34,834 nt of DNA from an uncultured Acidimicrobiales bacterium (GCA_937997485.1 CALKTH010000069.1:1-34834); one strand, 5' to 3'; counted from the first letter of the stretch, positions 1-7,419 are shown. Notes: generated by a model not told the origin, from the sequence alone. Numbers and translations: made by a program.

Positions 1-27
1 GTTCATGTACCTGAGAGGTACATGAAC
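1..27. repeat. Palindromic element, copy 1 (12-bp arms, GAG loop)
   Basis: Positions 1-12 are the perfect reverse complement of 16-27, separated by GAG. The central 19 bases (ATGTACCTGAGAGGTACAT, 5-23) recur at 19,756-19,774, and the right flank CGCGGCAGTTC (27-37) is nearly repeated there (CGCGGCAATTC). The element lies 17 bases beyond the stop codon of the flippase-like gene on the minus strand, so it could act as its terminator hairpin. It may continue left of the window. There is no T-tract. Confidence 0.7.
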
Positions 28-43
28 GCGGCAGTTCTGGTGA

Positions 44-1084
44 TCAGCGCAGGGCTCGAGAGGCCCGAAGCCAGAGAATCGCTGGCCCACCGAGCACGGT
101 CGGGACGGCGAAGGTGACGGCCCGGAAGAGGAAGACGGCCGCAACCAGCAGGGCGTTGGGGGCATCGCCAACCGCAGCCAGCGCGCCGATGAGCCCAGCC
201 TCCATAACCCCGAGCCCTCCGGGTGTGACGGGAATGGCAGTGATCAGCCGGCCGAAGGCAAAGGCCGTGGCAACGGCGGCCAAGCCGAGTGAGCTTCCCT
301 CGATGCCGACGGCTCGCACACACACGACCAGGAGAACGAGGACGTTGAGATGTCCGGCCAGGGTCCAAAACGTGAGCCGTCCCGCACGCTCGGCGAGGAG
401 GCTTCGAGTGTCTTGGCGAATCTCCACCAGGCGGTGGTTCCAGTCTTCGCCGGTTCCGGGGAGCCAGTCGAGCAGACGGGCCAAACCTTGGTGTGAGGCG
501 GCGGGAGAGACGAGCACGCGCAGGAAGGCCAGACCGACGCCGAGGAGGAGGACGCCGATCGCGGCGGCCTGCCAGAACGCACGCGGCACTTCGCCTTCGG
601 CTAGCAGCCACATGAGCACGATTGTGGGCATGATCAGCTTGACCAGTACGTCCCACATGCCCGTCAAGAGGATCGATCGGGTGACAGCCGCAGCGGGAAA
701 GCCCCAGCTTCGATAGATGCGAAAGGTCATGCCGGTTCCGATCACGCTGCCGCCGGGAACGAGGTTGGTCACTGTGGTGGTGGCCCAGTCCGCCACCGAT
801 GCTCGCCACAGAGAGAGGGAGGGGAGGGCAGCCACCTGCGATGTGGACGGGGCGAACAGATTGGCCAACCCGAGGACACCGAGCGGAAGGGCCCAACGTG
901 CCTCCATCGAGCCGAGGACGGTGAAGACCTCGCCGTAGGGGGCAATGGCTGGGAAGGCGAACGCAAAGAGCACGGCGACGAGAACAACGCCGAGGAGATC
1001 CCACCAACGCCCACGCCGACGGCGAGAGACCTCGTCTTCAGGAGGGGAACGATCGCCGTCGTGCGATGATGATGCATCGTGAAT
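44..1084 (-). CDS. Flippase-like integral membrane protein (LPG synthase TM / UPF0104 family)
   Basis: About eight hydrophobic segments and the family-type motif VPGGSVIGTGMTFRIY in the middle place this in the lysylphosphatidylglycerol synthase transmembrane/UPF0104 family. Near the C terminus, ITAIPVTPGGLGVMEAGLIG matches the conserved TPGG-G-EAG loop. Members are multi-pass inner-membrane proteins of largely unknown substrate, some linked to lipid flipping. The start is a problem. The coding signal (a charged segment rich in D, E, R and P) runs up to about 1,080, but the first NTG codon in frame is GTG at 973, inside the first membrane segment. An ATT at 1,084 is preceded by a TATCGT hexamer (1,097-1,092) and would give about 346 residues, so I use it. 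The frame stays open to 1,963, but that part is antisense to the DUF445 gene. Divergent from and slightly overlapping that gene's start. Confidence 0.75.
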   Translation of the reverse strand: MHDASSSHDGDRSPPEDEVSRRRRGRWWDLLGVVLVAVLFAFAFPAIAPYGEVFTVLGSMEARWALPLGVLGLANLFAPSTSQVAALPSLSLWRASVADWATTTVTNLVPGGSVIGTGMTFRIYRSWGFPAAAVTRSILLTGMWDVLVKLIMPTIVLMWLLAEGEVPRAFWQAAAIGVLLLGVGLAFLRVLVSPAASHQGLARLLDWLPGTGEDWNHRLVEIRQDTRSLLAERAGRLTFWTLAGHLNVLVLLVVCVRAVGIEGSSLGLAAVATAFAFGRLITAIPVTPGGLGVMEAGLIGALAAVGDAPNALLVAAVFLFRAVTFAVPTVLGGPAILWLRASRALR

Positions 1085-2347
1085 GGCAAGAACGATAGGG
1101 CGGGCGAGCCCACCGACGAGGAGCGGCGCAGCGACCTCAAGCGGATGAAGGTGGTGGCCACGAGCCTGCTGGTGTTCGCCGCGATTGTGTTCGTGTTCGC
1201 CCGAGCCATCGAAGAGGACAACGGCTGGGCCGGGTACGTGCGAGCGACGGCCGAGGCCGCAATGGTCGGTGCGCTGGCCGACTGGTTCGCCGTCACTGCA
1301 CTCTTCAAACATCCACTCGGCCTGCCGATCCCACACACGGCAATCATCAAGAAGCGCAAGGACCAGATCGGCGAGAGCCTCGGCGGTTTCGTGCGAGACA
1401 ATTTCTTGTCCAAGGAAGTTCTCACCGAGCGGCTCGAGGATGCCGAGCTTGGTCGGCGGGTAGGGGAGTGGCTCGCAGAGCCGGATCACGCCCGGACTCT
1501 CGGAGACCAGAGTGCGGCCGTTGTGAGCGCAGTCACCGAAGTGCTGAATGACGACACCGTGCAGGCCGGATTGGAACGGACCGTCACCAACCGGGTCCGC
1601 CAGATACCCGTCACGCCAGCGGTGGGCAAGGCCATCGACGTCGCCGTCGAGGGTGAGCACCATCAAGCGCTGCTGGAAACGACCCTCGTCGCGCTCTCGG
1701 ACTTCTTGCAAGAAAACCAAGCCACGTTCCGCAAGCGGATCTATGACGAGTCGCCGTGGTGGGTGCCGGAGACGGTCGACGATGTGGTCTTTGACAAGAT
1801 CTACGACGTTGCCACCCGGTTTCTGGGCGACGTCGGACGGCAGAGCTCGCACCCACTCCGAGCAGAGTTGGACAAGCGGACCCGTGTCCTGGCTGAACGT
1901 TTGAAGGAAGACCCGGCGCTTCGTGATCGTGGCGAGGAGCTCAAGGCGGAGATTCTCGAGCATCCCGAGGTCCGAGCTTGGTCCGCTGGATTGTGGACCC
2001 AGGTGAAGGCAGCGCTGCTCGAAGCAACCTCAGACGCAGACTCGCCGTTCCGAATCTCGTTGCAGGAAGCGATCGTCGATGCGGGGCTCAGCATTCGGGA
2101 CGATCGTGAGCTCCAGGCCCGAATCGACGGATGGATCGTCGGCGCCACCGGCTACGTCGCTGAACAGTTCCGGGGAGAGGTCGCAGATCTGATCGCCACC
2201 ACGGTGCAGGGTTGGGACACGGACGAGACCAGCGACCGGATCGAGCTCCAGGTCGGGCGAGACCTCCAGTTCATCCGGATCAACGGCACCATCGTGGGCG
2301 GCCTTGCCGGACTTGTGATCTACACCGTCTCCGAGCTCGTCTTCTGA
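1079..2347 (+). CDS. DUF445 family membrane-associated protein
   Basis: A 422-residue protein of the DUF445 (YjiN/YheB-like) family, function unknown. After a short charged N terminus comes a hydrophobic segment (about residues 23-40). It is followed by the signature region with EAAMVGALADWFAVTALF and the KHPLGLPIPHTAIIKKRKDQ stretch typical of the family. A long, mostly alpha-helical middle follows, and a final hydrophobic segment near the C terminus (GGLAGLVIYTVSELVF). The two terminal membrane segments with a long helical middle are the family architecture. GTG at 1,079 is chosen because the RRSDLKRMKVVAT lead-in looks conserved; ATG at 1,145 would remove it. No clear Shine-Dalgarno is present. 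Divergent from the flippase-like gene, with overlapping 5' ends. Confidence 0.85.
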   Translation: MNGKNDRAGEPTDEERRSDLKRMKVVATSLLVFAAIVFVFARAIEEDNGWAGYVRATAEAAMVGALADWFAVTALFKHPLGLPIPHTAIIKKRKDQIGESLGGFVRDNFLSKEVLTERLEDAELGRRVGEWLAEPDHARTLGDQSAAVVSAVTEVLNDDTVQAGLERTVTNRVRQIPVTPAVGKAIDVAVEGEHHQALLETTLVALSDFLQENQATFRKRIYDESPWWVPETVDDVVFDKIYDVATRFLGDVGRQSSHPLRAELDKRTRVLAERLKEDPALRDRGEELKAEILEHPEVRAWSAGLWTQVKAALLEATSDADSPFRISLQEAIVDAGLSIRDDRELQARIDGWIVGATGYVAEQFRGEVADLIATTVQGWDTDETSDRIELQVGRDLQFIRINGTIVGGLAGLVIYTVSELVF

Positions 2348-2372
2348 ATTGGTTTCCGAGGGCCGAGGTGGC

Positions 2373-2378
2373 CATAGT
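2373..2378 (+). promoter_or_regulatory. Candidate -10 hexamer of a leaderless transcript (DUF2889 gene)
   Basis: CATAGT followed by exactly six bases and the ATG at 2,385. The first transcribed base would be the A of ATG. No Shine-Dalgarno precedes this ATG. The spacing is the same as at about nine other genes in the window. Confidence 0.4.
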
Positions 2379-2384
2379 CTCCGG

Positions 2385-3041
2385 ATGCCTTCCGCTCCTG
2401 AGCCGGCCCCCTTGCCCGCTGAAGCTGAATTGATACACACCCGCACGTACGACGTGCAGTCCTATCGGCTGTCCGATGAGCGGATGATGATCCGGGGCGT
2501 TGTCCACGACGTGAAGCCGCCCTTCACCTACATCGCCGACGATCCTGAGCCCATGTCGGTGCATCACATGGTCGTGGACCTGACCATGGCGTTTCCCATG
2601 CTGGAAATCGTCGACGTCGGGGTCTCGATGAATGTCACCCCGCACATGGGCTGCACGAAGATCGAACCGGACTACCAGAAGCTCGTTGGTCTCTCCATTG
2701 CCCGGGGCTTCTCCCGCAAGGTGAAAGAGCTCTTTGGCGGGCCATCCGGCTGTACTCACATCGGCGCTCTCCTCCAGGCGATGGCGCCGGTTGCTGTGCA
2801 ATCGATGTGGTCGATGCGCGCCAAAGGTGCGGACGCATCGCCCAGCATTGATGACATGGCAGATCCGGAGGCCAAGAAGGCGGCGCTCGCCTTCAACATC
2901 AACTCCTGCCACATCTGGGCGGAGGACGGTGAGCAGATGAACACGATCCTCAGCGGTGGTTCCATCGGCGTGCCCGTTTGGGCCGAGAACCGGATGCGTG
3001 AACTCGGTCGAGACCCCGCGGAGTGGGCGAAACGCGGCTGA
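2385..3041 (+). CDS. DUF2889 domain-containing protein
   Basis: A 218-residue soluble protein that I assign to DUF2889 from its layout. After an acidic/proline-rich N terminus comes HTRTYDVQSYRLSDERMMIR, then VHDVKPPFTYI, a conserved MTVxLT-like strand (HHMVVDLTMAFPMLEI) and the CTHIGALLQAMAP segment with an invariant-looking GGPSGCTH. Family function is not known; members occur in actinobacteria and proteobacteria. There is no signal peptide or membrane segment. ATG at 2,385 is preferred over an upstream in-frame GTG/ATG because the homologous part starts after it and a -10-like CATAGT lies six bases upstream. The gene is separated from the convergent gluQ by two back-to-back hairpins. Confidence 0.8.
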   Translation: MPSAPEPAPLPAEAELIHTRTYDVQSYRLSDERMMIRGVVHDVKPPFTYIADDPEPMSVHHMVVDLTMAFPMLEIVDVGVSMNVTPHMGCTKIEPDYQKLVGLSIARGFSRKVKELFGGPSGCTHIGALLQAMAPVAVQSMWSMRAKGADASPSIDDMADPEAKKAALAFNINSCHIWAEDGEQMNTILSGGSIGVPVWAENRMRELGRDPAEWAKRG

Positions 3042-3052
3042 GCAAGACAGGA

Positions 3053-3068
3053 GAAGACGAGCGTCTTC
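3053..3068 (+). terminator. Hairpin after the DUF2889 gene
   Basis: GAAGACG (3,053-3,059) pairs with CGTCTTC (3,062-3,068), 11 bases past the stop codon. No T-tract follows, so intrinsic termination is only a likely role. Confidence 0.45.
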
Positions 3069-3102
3069 CATGCATCGGGTTCAACCTCCGTCGAAGGTGG
3101 GC

Positions 3103-3119
3103 AGGTGCTCCCGGCACCT
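3103..3119 (-). terminator. Hairpin after gluQ
   Basis: AGGTGC (3,103-3,108) pairs with GCACCT (3,114-3,119) around a five-base loop. It lies 14 bases beyond the gluQ stop codon on the minus strand. No T-tract. Confidence 0.4.
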
Positions 3120-3132
3120 CCCCGCACTCCGG

Positions 3133-4044
3133 TCAAAGCATCGAGGGCGGCAGAACGAGTGGTTCGTGCGGGAGAAGCGACGGGTCGAAGCGATCGATGA
3201 GATCGTGTGTCGTCACTCGCTCGCCCTCCTCGGCCAGACCAAGGGAGTGGGCGAGAAACGACACGACGTCTTGAACGGTTTCACCGCGTTCGATCCGATC
3301 GGGCAGCGTGACCGCCCCGTCCCGCTTCGCGAGACGCAGACCTTCGGTGTTCAACACCAGCGGGACATGGGCGAACGCTGGGGTCGCGAGGTCAAGGGCC
3401 TCGGCGATCAGGATCTGGCGCGGGGTTGAATCGAGCAAGTCGTCGGCCCGGACGACGAGGTCGACGCCTTGGAAGGCATCGTCGACAACCACGACGAGGT
3501 TGTACGCCATCGCACCGTCACCTCGGCGAATGACGAAATCGTCGGTGGGTGCAGCGAAGGGTCCGACGAAGAGATCGTCGAACGAGCGGATCTCGCCATT
3601 GCCCCGAAACCGAAGTGCAGGGGGACGTCCGGTTTCCTGGGCTCGTCGCGCTCGCTGGCTGGAGCCGAGCTCTCGGCAGGTTCCCGGATAGTGACCACTC
3701 TGGGAGGGGCCGTTTGGTGCTTGGGCAGCCTCCCGAATCTCTCGTCGTGAACAGAAGCACGGGTAGACGAGGTCTCGCTCGGTCAGCGTGTTGAGCGCGA
3801 GGTCGTAGGCCTTGGATCGGTCGGTCTGATTGAGGGGAGCGCCGTCCCACGTGATGCCGATGGCCTCGAGATCTTCCGCTTGTGACGCGTAGTGCTCGGG
3901 TTTCGCGATGTTGGTGTCGAGATCTTCAAAGCGCAACACGAACTCGCTGTCCGTCGATCGGCTCCACAACCACGCCACCATTGCGGTTCGGAGGTTTCCC
4001 AGATGCAGACGGCCCGTCGGACTCGGTGCAAAGCGTCCCCTCAT
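3133..4044 (-). CDS. gluQ: Glutamyl-Q tRNA(Asp) synthetase
   Basis: A 303-residue class I aminoacyl-tRNA synthetase catalytic domain without an anticodon-binding domain, the size and shape of GluQ-RS (YadB). These enzymes attach glutamate to the queuosine base of tRNA(Asp). Seen: RGRFAPSPTGRLHLGNLRTA at the N terminus with the HIGH-type HLGN; LRFEDLD; a zinc-site pattern CFC ... GHYPGTC as in GluQ-RS; and KRDGAV in place of KMSKS. A full GltX would be about 470-500 residues, so truncation is not needed to explain the length. ATG at 4,044 is chosen over in-frame GTG/TTG codons 9-12 bases upstream because GGTGGAG precedes it at normal spacing. The 39-bp repeat begins 14 bases upstream of the ATG, so the mRNA leader probably contains or abuts the hairpin. 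Confidence 0.9.
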   Translation of the reverse strand: MRGRFAPSPTGRLHLGNLRTAMVAWLWSRSTDSEFVLRFEDLDTNIAKPEHYASQAEDLEAIGITWDGAPLNQTDRSKAYDLALNTLTERDLVYPCFCSRREIREAAQAPNGPSQSGHYPGTCRELGSSQRARRAQETGRPPALRFRGNGEIRSFDDLFVGPFAAPTDDFVIRRGDGAMAYNLVVVVDDAFQGVDLVVRADDLLDSTPRQILIAEALDLATPAFAHVPLVLNTEGLRLAKRDGAVTLPDRIERGETVQDVVSFLAHSLGLAEEGERVTTHDLIDRFDPSLLPHEPLVLPPSML

Positions 4045-4057
4045 GCGCTCCACCAAT

Positions 4058-4150
4058 CTGGTGAGTGATGGGTGTCTGACACCAGATACCTACCAGTGGC
4101 GGTGAGGTGGTCTGGTGAGTAATGGGTGTCTGACACCAGATACCTACCAG
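4058..4150. repeat. Tandem pair of 39-bp imperfect palindromes (cluster A)
   Basis: Two copies at 4,058-4,096 and 4,112-4,150, separated by 15 bases. Each begins CTGGTGAGT, has a GTGTCTGACAC centre and ends ACCTACCAG, so it can fold into a long hairpin with a few mismatches and G-T pairs. The copies differ only at one base (GATGG against AATGG). The family recurs three times at 21,205-21,347 and at least twice, arms inverted, at 34,704-34,834. Short tandem palindromes between genes resemble REP/REPIN elements, which are moved by RAYT transposases. No such transposase is in this window. Confidence 0.85.
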
Positions 4151-4171
4151 GCGGCTGGGAGCGGTGGGGGA

Positions 4172-5389
4172 TCATCGAGACCGCTCCGGGAGATCGGAGG
4201 GGCCGGGACGGACGTAGCGAGCTTGGGGCCGGAATCGCACGGGTGTCTCGCTGCGCTCTTCGATGCTGTGGGCGATCCAGCCGACGGTGCGCGCGAGAAA
4301 GATGCACTCGCCACCTCGGTCGCCCATGTCGCCGAGCCAACTGAACACGCCCAACGGAAAGTCGACGTTCACTAAATGGTCGAGACGCTCGCTCACCAGC
4401 GCCCGCAGTTCAAGAGCGGTTTCGAGGCGTGGGTCGTCCGCGTAGGCGGCGGTGATGCGCTCCATGAGCATGGCCTCTCGGGGATCCACGCCTCGGTACA
4501 CGCTGTGGCCAGTTCCGGGCACGCGATCGCCGCTCCGGGCCAAGACCTCGGCGAGGGCCGATTCGGCACCGCGATCCTCGGCCCGCTGGACGAGTTGATA
4601 CACGCCTCCCGAGGCGAAGCCATGCAGCAGGCCAGCGACTGCTCCGAGGCCGGTGAGCACAACGGAGTAGGGATCGGCTCGCACCGAGGTGGCGATGCGC
4701 GCCGCGTAGGTCGAGGCCGCCAAGCCATGATCGGCCAGCGCAATCAAGGCCGCGTTGAGGACGGCAATGCGTTCGGGAATCGGCGACTGAGCCGTGAGCC
4801 GGGGCCAAAGGCGGGCAGCGATGCCGCCTTCGTCACCGGGATCCGCCGCCCCTTCCACCAACGGAATGCTCTCGATCATGCCGAGCAGGATGCGCCGTCC
4901 GGTTCGACACACTGCCTCGGTTGAAGCGTCGTTTCGCAGAGGATCGATGGCGGACAGCGTGGCCGTGCTCACCCGCATGCGATCGAGCAGCGGTGTGTCG
5001 GCCGGCAGCGCGTCTCGAACTCGGTGAAGCTGCTCGATCGTGTTGGCTTCCAACGACCACGGACCGGTGCGTTCCCAGAGCAGATCGGCGACGGATTCGA
5101 AGCGGTGATCCAGCAGATCGGCGACTGGCACGTCTCGATAGCGGAGCCCGGTTTCCTCCACACGCGTGATGCTGGAGGCGATGACGGTTGTGATCTCGCC
5201 GTCGCTCGGCTTGCGACGCGTGGCTCGCATGCCATCGACCTCGGCCGGATCGAACAAGCTGGTGCGGCCGTCGAGGGAGAGCGTTCGCTGCAGGACGCCC
5301 CGGCTGACGTAGGCGTAGAGCGTCTCTCGTTTCACGCCGAGGCGGGCGGCCGCTTCGGCTGCGGTGAGGAGGCCAGCGTCGTTGGGCAC
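4172..5389 (-). CDS. Citrate synthase homologue with N-terminal helix-turn-helix domain
   Basis: A 405-residue fusion. Residues about 5-50 form an excisionase/MerR-like HTH (LLTAAEAAARLGVKRETLYA, then a short wing with SLDGRTSLFDPAEVD). From about residue 90 the protein is a citrate/2-methylcitrate synthase. The catalytic triad is intact by position: H256 (LLHG), H295 (GTGHSVY) and D343 (NVDF), followed by ARTVGWIAHSIEE. So it could be an active enzyme, a sensor of oxaloacetate, acyl-CoA or citrate that binds DNA, or both. GTG at 5,389 is chosen because TATGCT lies exactly six bases upstream and the HTH starts just after it; TTG at 5,437 would run through the operator. It is divergent from citA across two perfect palindromes, which suggests it regulates both itself and citA (inference). 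Confidence 0.88.
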   Translation of the reverse strand: MPNDAGLLTAAEAAARLGVKRETLYAYVSRGVLQRTLSLDGRTSLFDPAEVDGMRATRRKPSDGEITTVIASSITRVEETGLRYRDVPVADLLDHRFESVADLLWERTGPWSLEANTIEQLHRVRDALPADTPLLDRMRVSTATLSAIDPLRNDASTEAVCRTGRRILLGMIESIPLVEGAADPGDEGGIAARLWPRLTAQSPIPERIAVLNAALIALADHGLAASTYAARIATSVRADPYSVVLTGLGAVAGLLHGFASGGVYQLVQRAEDRGAESALAEVLARSGDRVPGTGHSVYRGVDPREAMLMERITAAYADDPRLETALELRALVSERLDHLVNVDFPLGVFSWLGDMGDRGGECIFLARTVGWIAHSIEERSETPVRFRPQARYVRPGPSDLPERSR

Positions 5390-5395
5390 TCGAGA

Positions 5396-5401
5396 AGCAT
5401 A
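5396..5401 (-). promoter_or_regulatory. Candidate -10 of the HTH-citrate synthase gene
   Basis: On the minus strand TATGCT is followed by six bases and the GTG at 5,389. Palindrome 1 (5,408-5,419) lies in the spacer just upstream, where a bound regulator would block RNA polymerase. Confidence 0.5.
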
Positions 5402-5407
5402 GATCGA

Positions 5408-5434
5408 ATCAACGTTGATGAAATCAACGTTGAT
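5408..5434. promoter_or_regulatory. Twin palindromic operator between the divergent citrate synthase genes
   Basis: ATCAACGTTGAT, a perfect 12-base palindrome, occurs at 5,408-5,419 and again at 5,423-5,434 (15 bases centre to centre). A degenerate continuation (ATCAATGTT) starts at 5,433. The first copy lies in the spacer region of the minus-strand promoter. The second overlaps a TTGATC (5,430-5,435) that stands 17 bases upstream of CAGAGT (5,453-5,458), the candidate -10 of citA. The obvious candidate ligand is the HTH domain encoded immediately to the left. Confidence 0.7.
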
Positions 5435-5458
5435 CAATGTTCTCCTGTTGGCCAGAGT
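5430..5458 (+). promoter_or_regulatory. Candidate citA promoter
   Basis: TTGATC (5,430-5,435), 17-base spacer, CAGAGT (5,453-5,458), then six bases to the ATG at 5,465. The -35 overlaps operator palindrome 2. The -10 is weak, so the call rests on spacing. Confidence 0.4.
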
Positions 5459-5464
5459 CGGGGC

Positions 5465-6598
5465 ATGACTTCTGCAACGCCGCTCGCTGTCCCACCCGGC
5501 CTGAAAGGGGTGGAAGTGGCCGACACCAGCATCGGCTCCGTCCGCGGTTCCGAGGGGTTCTTCCACTACCGCCAGTACGACGCGACCGAGATCGCTCGTC
5601 ATCGCTCGCTCGAAGCTGCCTGGTTCCTCATGCTCAACGGCTCGCTTCCGACGACCGACGAGGAGGAGGTCTTCCGCTCCGAAATCGCTGCCGCTCGCCA
5701 GCTCGATCCCGATGTGCTGGAGCACGCGAGCCGTATCGCTCGAACGGTCTCCCAACCTCACATGGCGCTCCAAGCGCTGCTCCCGCTCGTGCTCCGCTCG
5801 GTCACACCCACCCTCGATGCAACGCCGGATGAGCGGCGCCGTGATGTCATTCGCCTCGCTGCATCGGCGCCAACGCTGCTTGGTGTGTGGGGTGCTGCTC
5901 GTCGATCTGAGCCCGCTCTTCTCCCGGACGCTTCGCTCGGGCACGCCGCCGACTGGCTTCGTCTCGCCACCGGCAGTACCGCCACGCCGCAGCGGGCCGC
6001 GCTCGTCGAGGCCTACCTCACGTCGACCATCGACCACGGGTTCAATGCCTCGACCTTTGCCTCCCGAGTCGTGACCAGCACCGGTGCTGATGTGGTGAGC
6101 GCTCTGAGCGCTGGCGTCGGTGCACTCTCCGGTCCGCTGCACGGTGGTGCGCCGGCCCGAGCGCTCAGCATGATTGAAGACATCGGTGATCCCTCGAACA
6201 CCGAGCGGTGGGTGAGAGAGCGCCTCGATCGGGGCGACAAACTCATGGGGTTCGGGCATGCCGTCTACCGAGCGGAAGACCCTCGCTCTTTGTTGCTTCG
6301 CGACAGGGCGCTCGAGCACGGAGGTGAGCTTGTGGAGCGGGCCGTCGAAATCGAGCGGCGCACGCTTGCCGTACTGCGCAGCTGGAAGCCAGGAGCGGTG
6401 ATCGTGACCAACGTTGAGTTCTATGCCGGCATTGTCCTGCATCTCGCCGGTCTGCCATCTGCGATGTTCACGCCGAGCTTCACGGTGAGTCGGATCGTTG
6501 GCTGGTCGGCACACATCCTTGAGCAAGCCGCCAACAACAAGATCATCCGGCCGAGCGCCCGCTACGTCGGCCCAGAGGCCCCGGCTCCGCTGCCCTGA
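5465..6598 (+). CDS. citA: Citrate synthase (actinobacterial CitA-like)
   Basis: A 377-residue citrate/2-methylcitrate synthase, condensing oxaloacetate with acetyl-CoA (or propionyl-CoA). Seen in order: VPPGLKGVEVADTSIGSVRG start typical of this group; H226 in GPLHGG; H265 in GFGHAVY followed by EDPRS; NVEFYAG; VSRIVGWSAHILEQ; and the C-terminal NKIIRPSARYVGP tail. The residue aligned with the usual catalytic Asp of NVDFYSG is E318. I recall the same substitution in other CitA-type proteins, so it may be a group feature rather than damage. ATG 5,465 is where homology begins. The C-terminal codons (6,524-6,598) are duplicated in diverged form at 14,234-14,308. This suggests the present 3' end arrived with the downstream island. 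Confidence 0.9.
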   Translation: MTSATPLAVPPGLKGVEVADTSIGSVRGSEGFFHYRQYDATEIARHRSLEAAWFLMLNGSLPTTDEEEVFRSEIAAARQLDPDVLEHASRIARTVSQPHMALQALLPLVLRSVTPTLDATPDERRRDVIRLAASAPTLLGVWGAARRSEPALLPDASLGHAADWLRLATGSTATPQRAALVEAYLTSTIDHGFNASTFASRVVTSTGADVVSALSAGVGALSGPLHGGAPARALSMIEDIGDPSNTERWVRERLDRGDKLMGFGHAVYRAEDPRSLLLRDRALEHGGELVERAVEIERRTLAVLRSWKPGAVIVTNVEFYAGIVLHLAGLPSAMFTPSFTVSRIVGWSAHILEQAANNKIIRPSARYVGPEAPAPLP

Positions 6599-6615
6599 GA
6601 GGTCACACAGGTGGA

Positions 6616-6644
6616 CGAGACGCTGACTGCCCGCAAGCGTCTCG
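6616..6644 (+). terminator. Hairpin after citA
   Basis: CGAGACGCT (6,616-6,624) pairs with AGCGTCTCG (6,636-6,644) around an 11-base loop, 17 bases past the citA stop. It is followed by AAAA rather than T's. Confidence 0.45.
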
Positions 6645-6815
6645 AAAATGTACTTCATCGGTGCCAAAACTCAGCTGAGGCTGTCACGAAGAGTGAAGCA
6701 ACACGCACTCAAAGTGCAGGTACGGGGCGACATGACACGCGGATCATTTGTCACGCGATTGGCGTTGCGTGCAGCAGCCAGAGGTCGTTCGCTGGCGAAG
6801 TCCCCGGTCGCACTC

Positions 6816-6845
6816 TCGACAAGGTTTGTAGGGCCTGTGTATGTT
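6816..6845 (+). promoter_or_regulatory. Candidate promoter of the seven-gene operon
   Basis: TCGACA (6,816-6,821), an 18-base spacer and TATGTT (6,840-6,845). Transcription would start near 6,852 and give a leader of about 22 bases containing the GGAGGG ribosome-binding site. Prediction from consensus only. Confidence 0.35.
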
Positions 6846-6873
6846 GTCGCTTGTTGCGGTCGGAGGGACAAAG

Positions 6874-7419
6874 ATGGCACACACGCCCCACAAGGTGGGG
6901 GGAGACATCTGTTCACAGATGCTCCCGCCGGAGGTTCTCCCAGCAGAACCACGACCACCTTCAGAAGCAGAAATCGACGGTCTCTGGCGAGTCTTCGTCG
7001 CCATCGGCGAGACGTGGCAGAACACGGTCCACGACTCTGCTGGGCTGCGAAGTTCTTGGTTGGACTTCTTGACCCAGAAGTGCGTCACGCGACCGAGCTA
7101 CATCGGTGAGTACTCCTCAGCCCTTTCGGTGTTCGAAGAATTGGATCGGACGCACGGGGACGCTGCGATGGACACGCTGTTCTTCCACTCGGGCGTCAAC
7201 AGTTCTACGCCGCCGACGACTCGGCTCGCGCATGCCAAGCAGTACGTGGTTGACGAGTTCATTCGCGTCCAGATCGTCATCGGAGGCTTCAAGAACTTCA
7301 TCGTTCCTGATCCGCCAGCGGAGCGGCCCGATCACATCGTGAACCATCGTGGATTCGTCGCAGGGTCTCGTTACAACCGAGTCACCCCAGTTCGAGTGGC
7401 AATCGAGCAGACGCCATGA
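6874..7419 (+). CDS. Small protein, possible accessory subunit of the GMC oxidoreductase
   Basis: A 181-residue protein that I do not recognise with certainty. ATG 6,874 has an excellent GGAGGG site (6,862-6,867), so it is preferred over the ATG at 6,841. Its stop overlaps the start of the oxidoreductase gene (ATGA at 7,416), so the two are translated together. It has no signal peptide or membrane segment. The middle is helical, with PSEAEIDGLWRVFVAIGETW, a run of aromatic and acidic residues, and an AKQYVVDEFIRVQIVIGGFK segment. FAD-dependent sugar-alcohol and gluconate dehydrogenases of the GMC family commonly have a small subunit encoded directly upstream. Size and position fit that role here, but similarity to those subunits is only suggestive. 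It is the first gene of the island operon. Confidence 0.7.
   Translation: MAHTPHKVGGDICSQMLPPEVLPAEPRPPSEAEIDGLWRVFVAIGETWQNTVHDSAGLRSSWLDFLTQKCVTRPSYIGEYSSALSVFEELDRTHGDAAMDTLFFHSGVNSSTPPTTRLAHAKQYVVDEFIRVQIVIGGFKNFIVPDPPAERPDHIVNHRGFVAGSRYNRVTPVRVAIEQTP

Noticed and set aside
1085..1963. Upstream extension of the flippase-like frame on the minus strand
   Set aside because: It is antisense to the well-conserved DUF445 gene and has no membrane-protein character. High GC keeps such frames open.
5438..6667. Upstream extension of the HTH-citrate synthase frame
   Set aside because: It runs antisense through all of citA and across the operator; the HTH domain starts just after GTG 5,389.
6599..7109. 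Plus-strand frames beginning at 6,611 and 6,648
   Set aside because: They overlap the 181-residue gene in other frames, lack ribosome-binding sites and have arginine-rich shadow composition.
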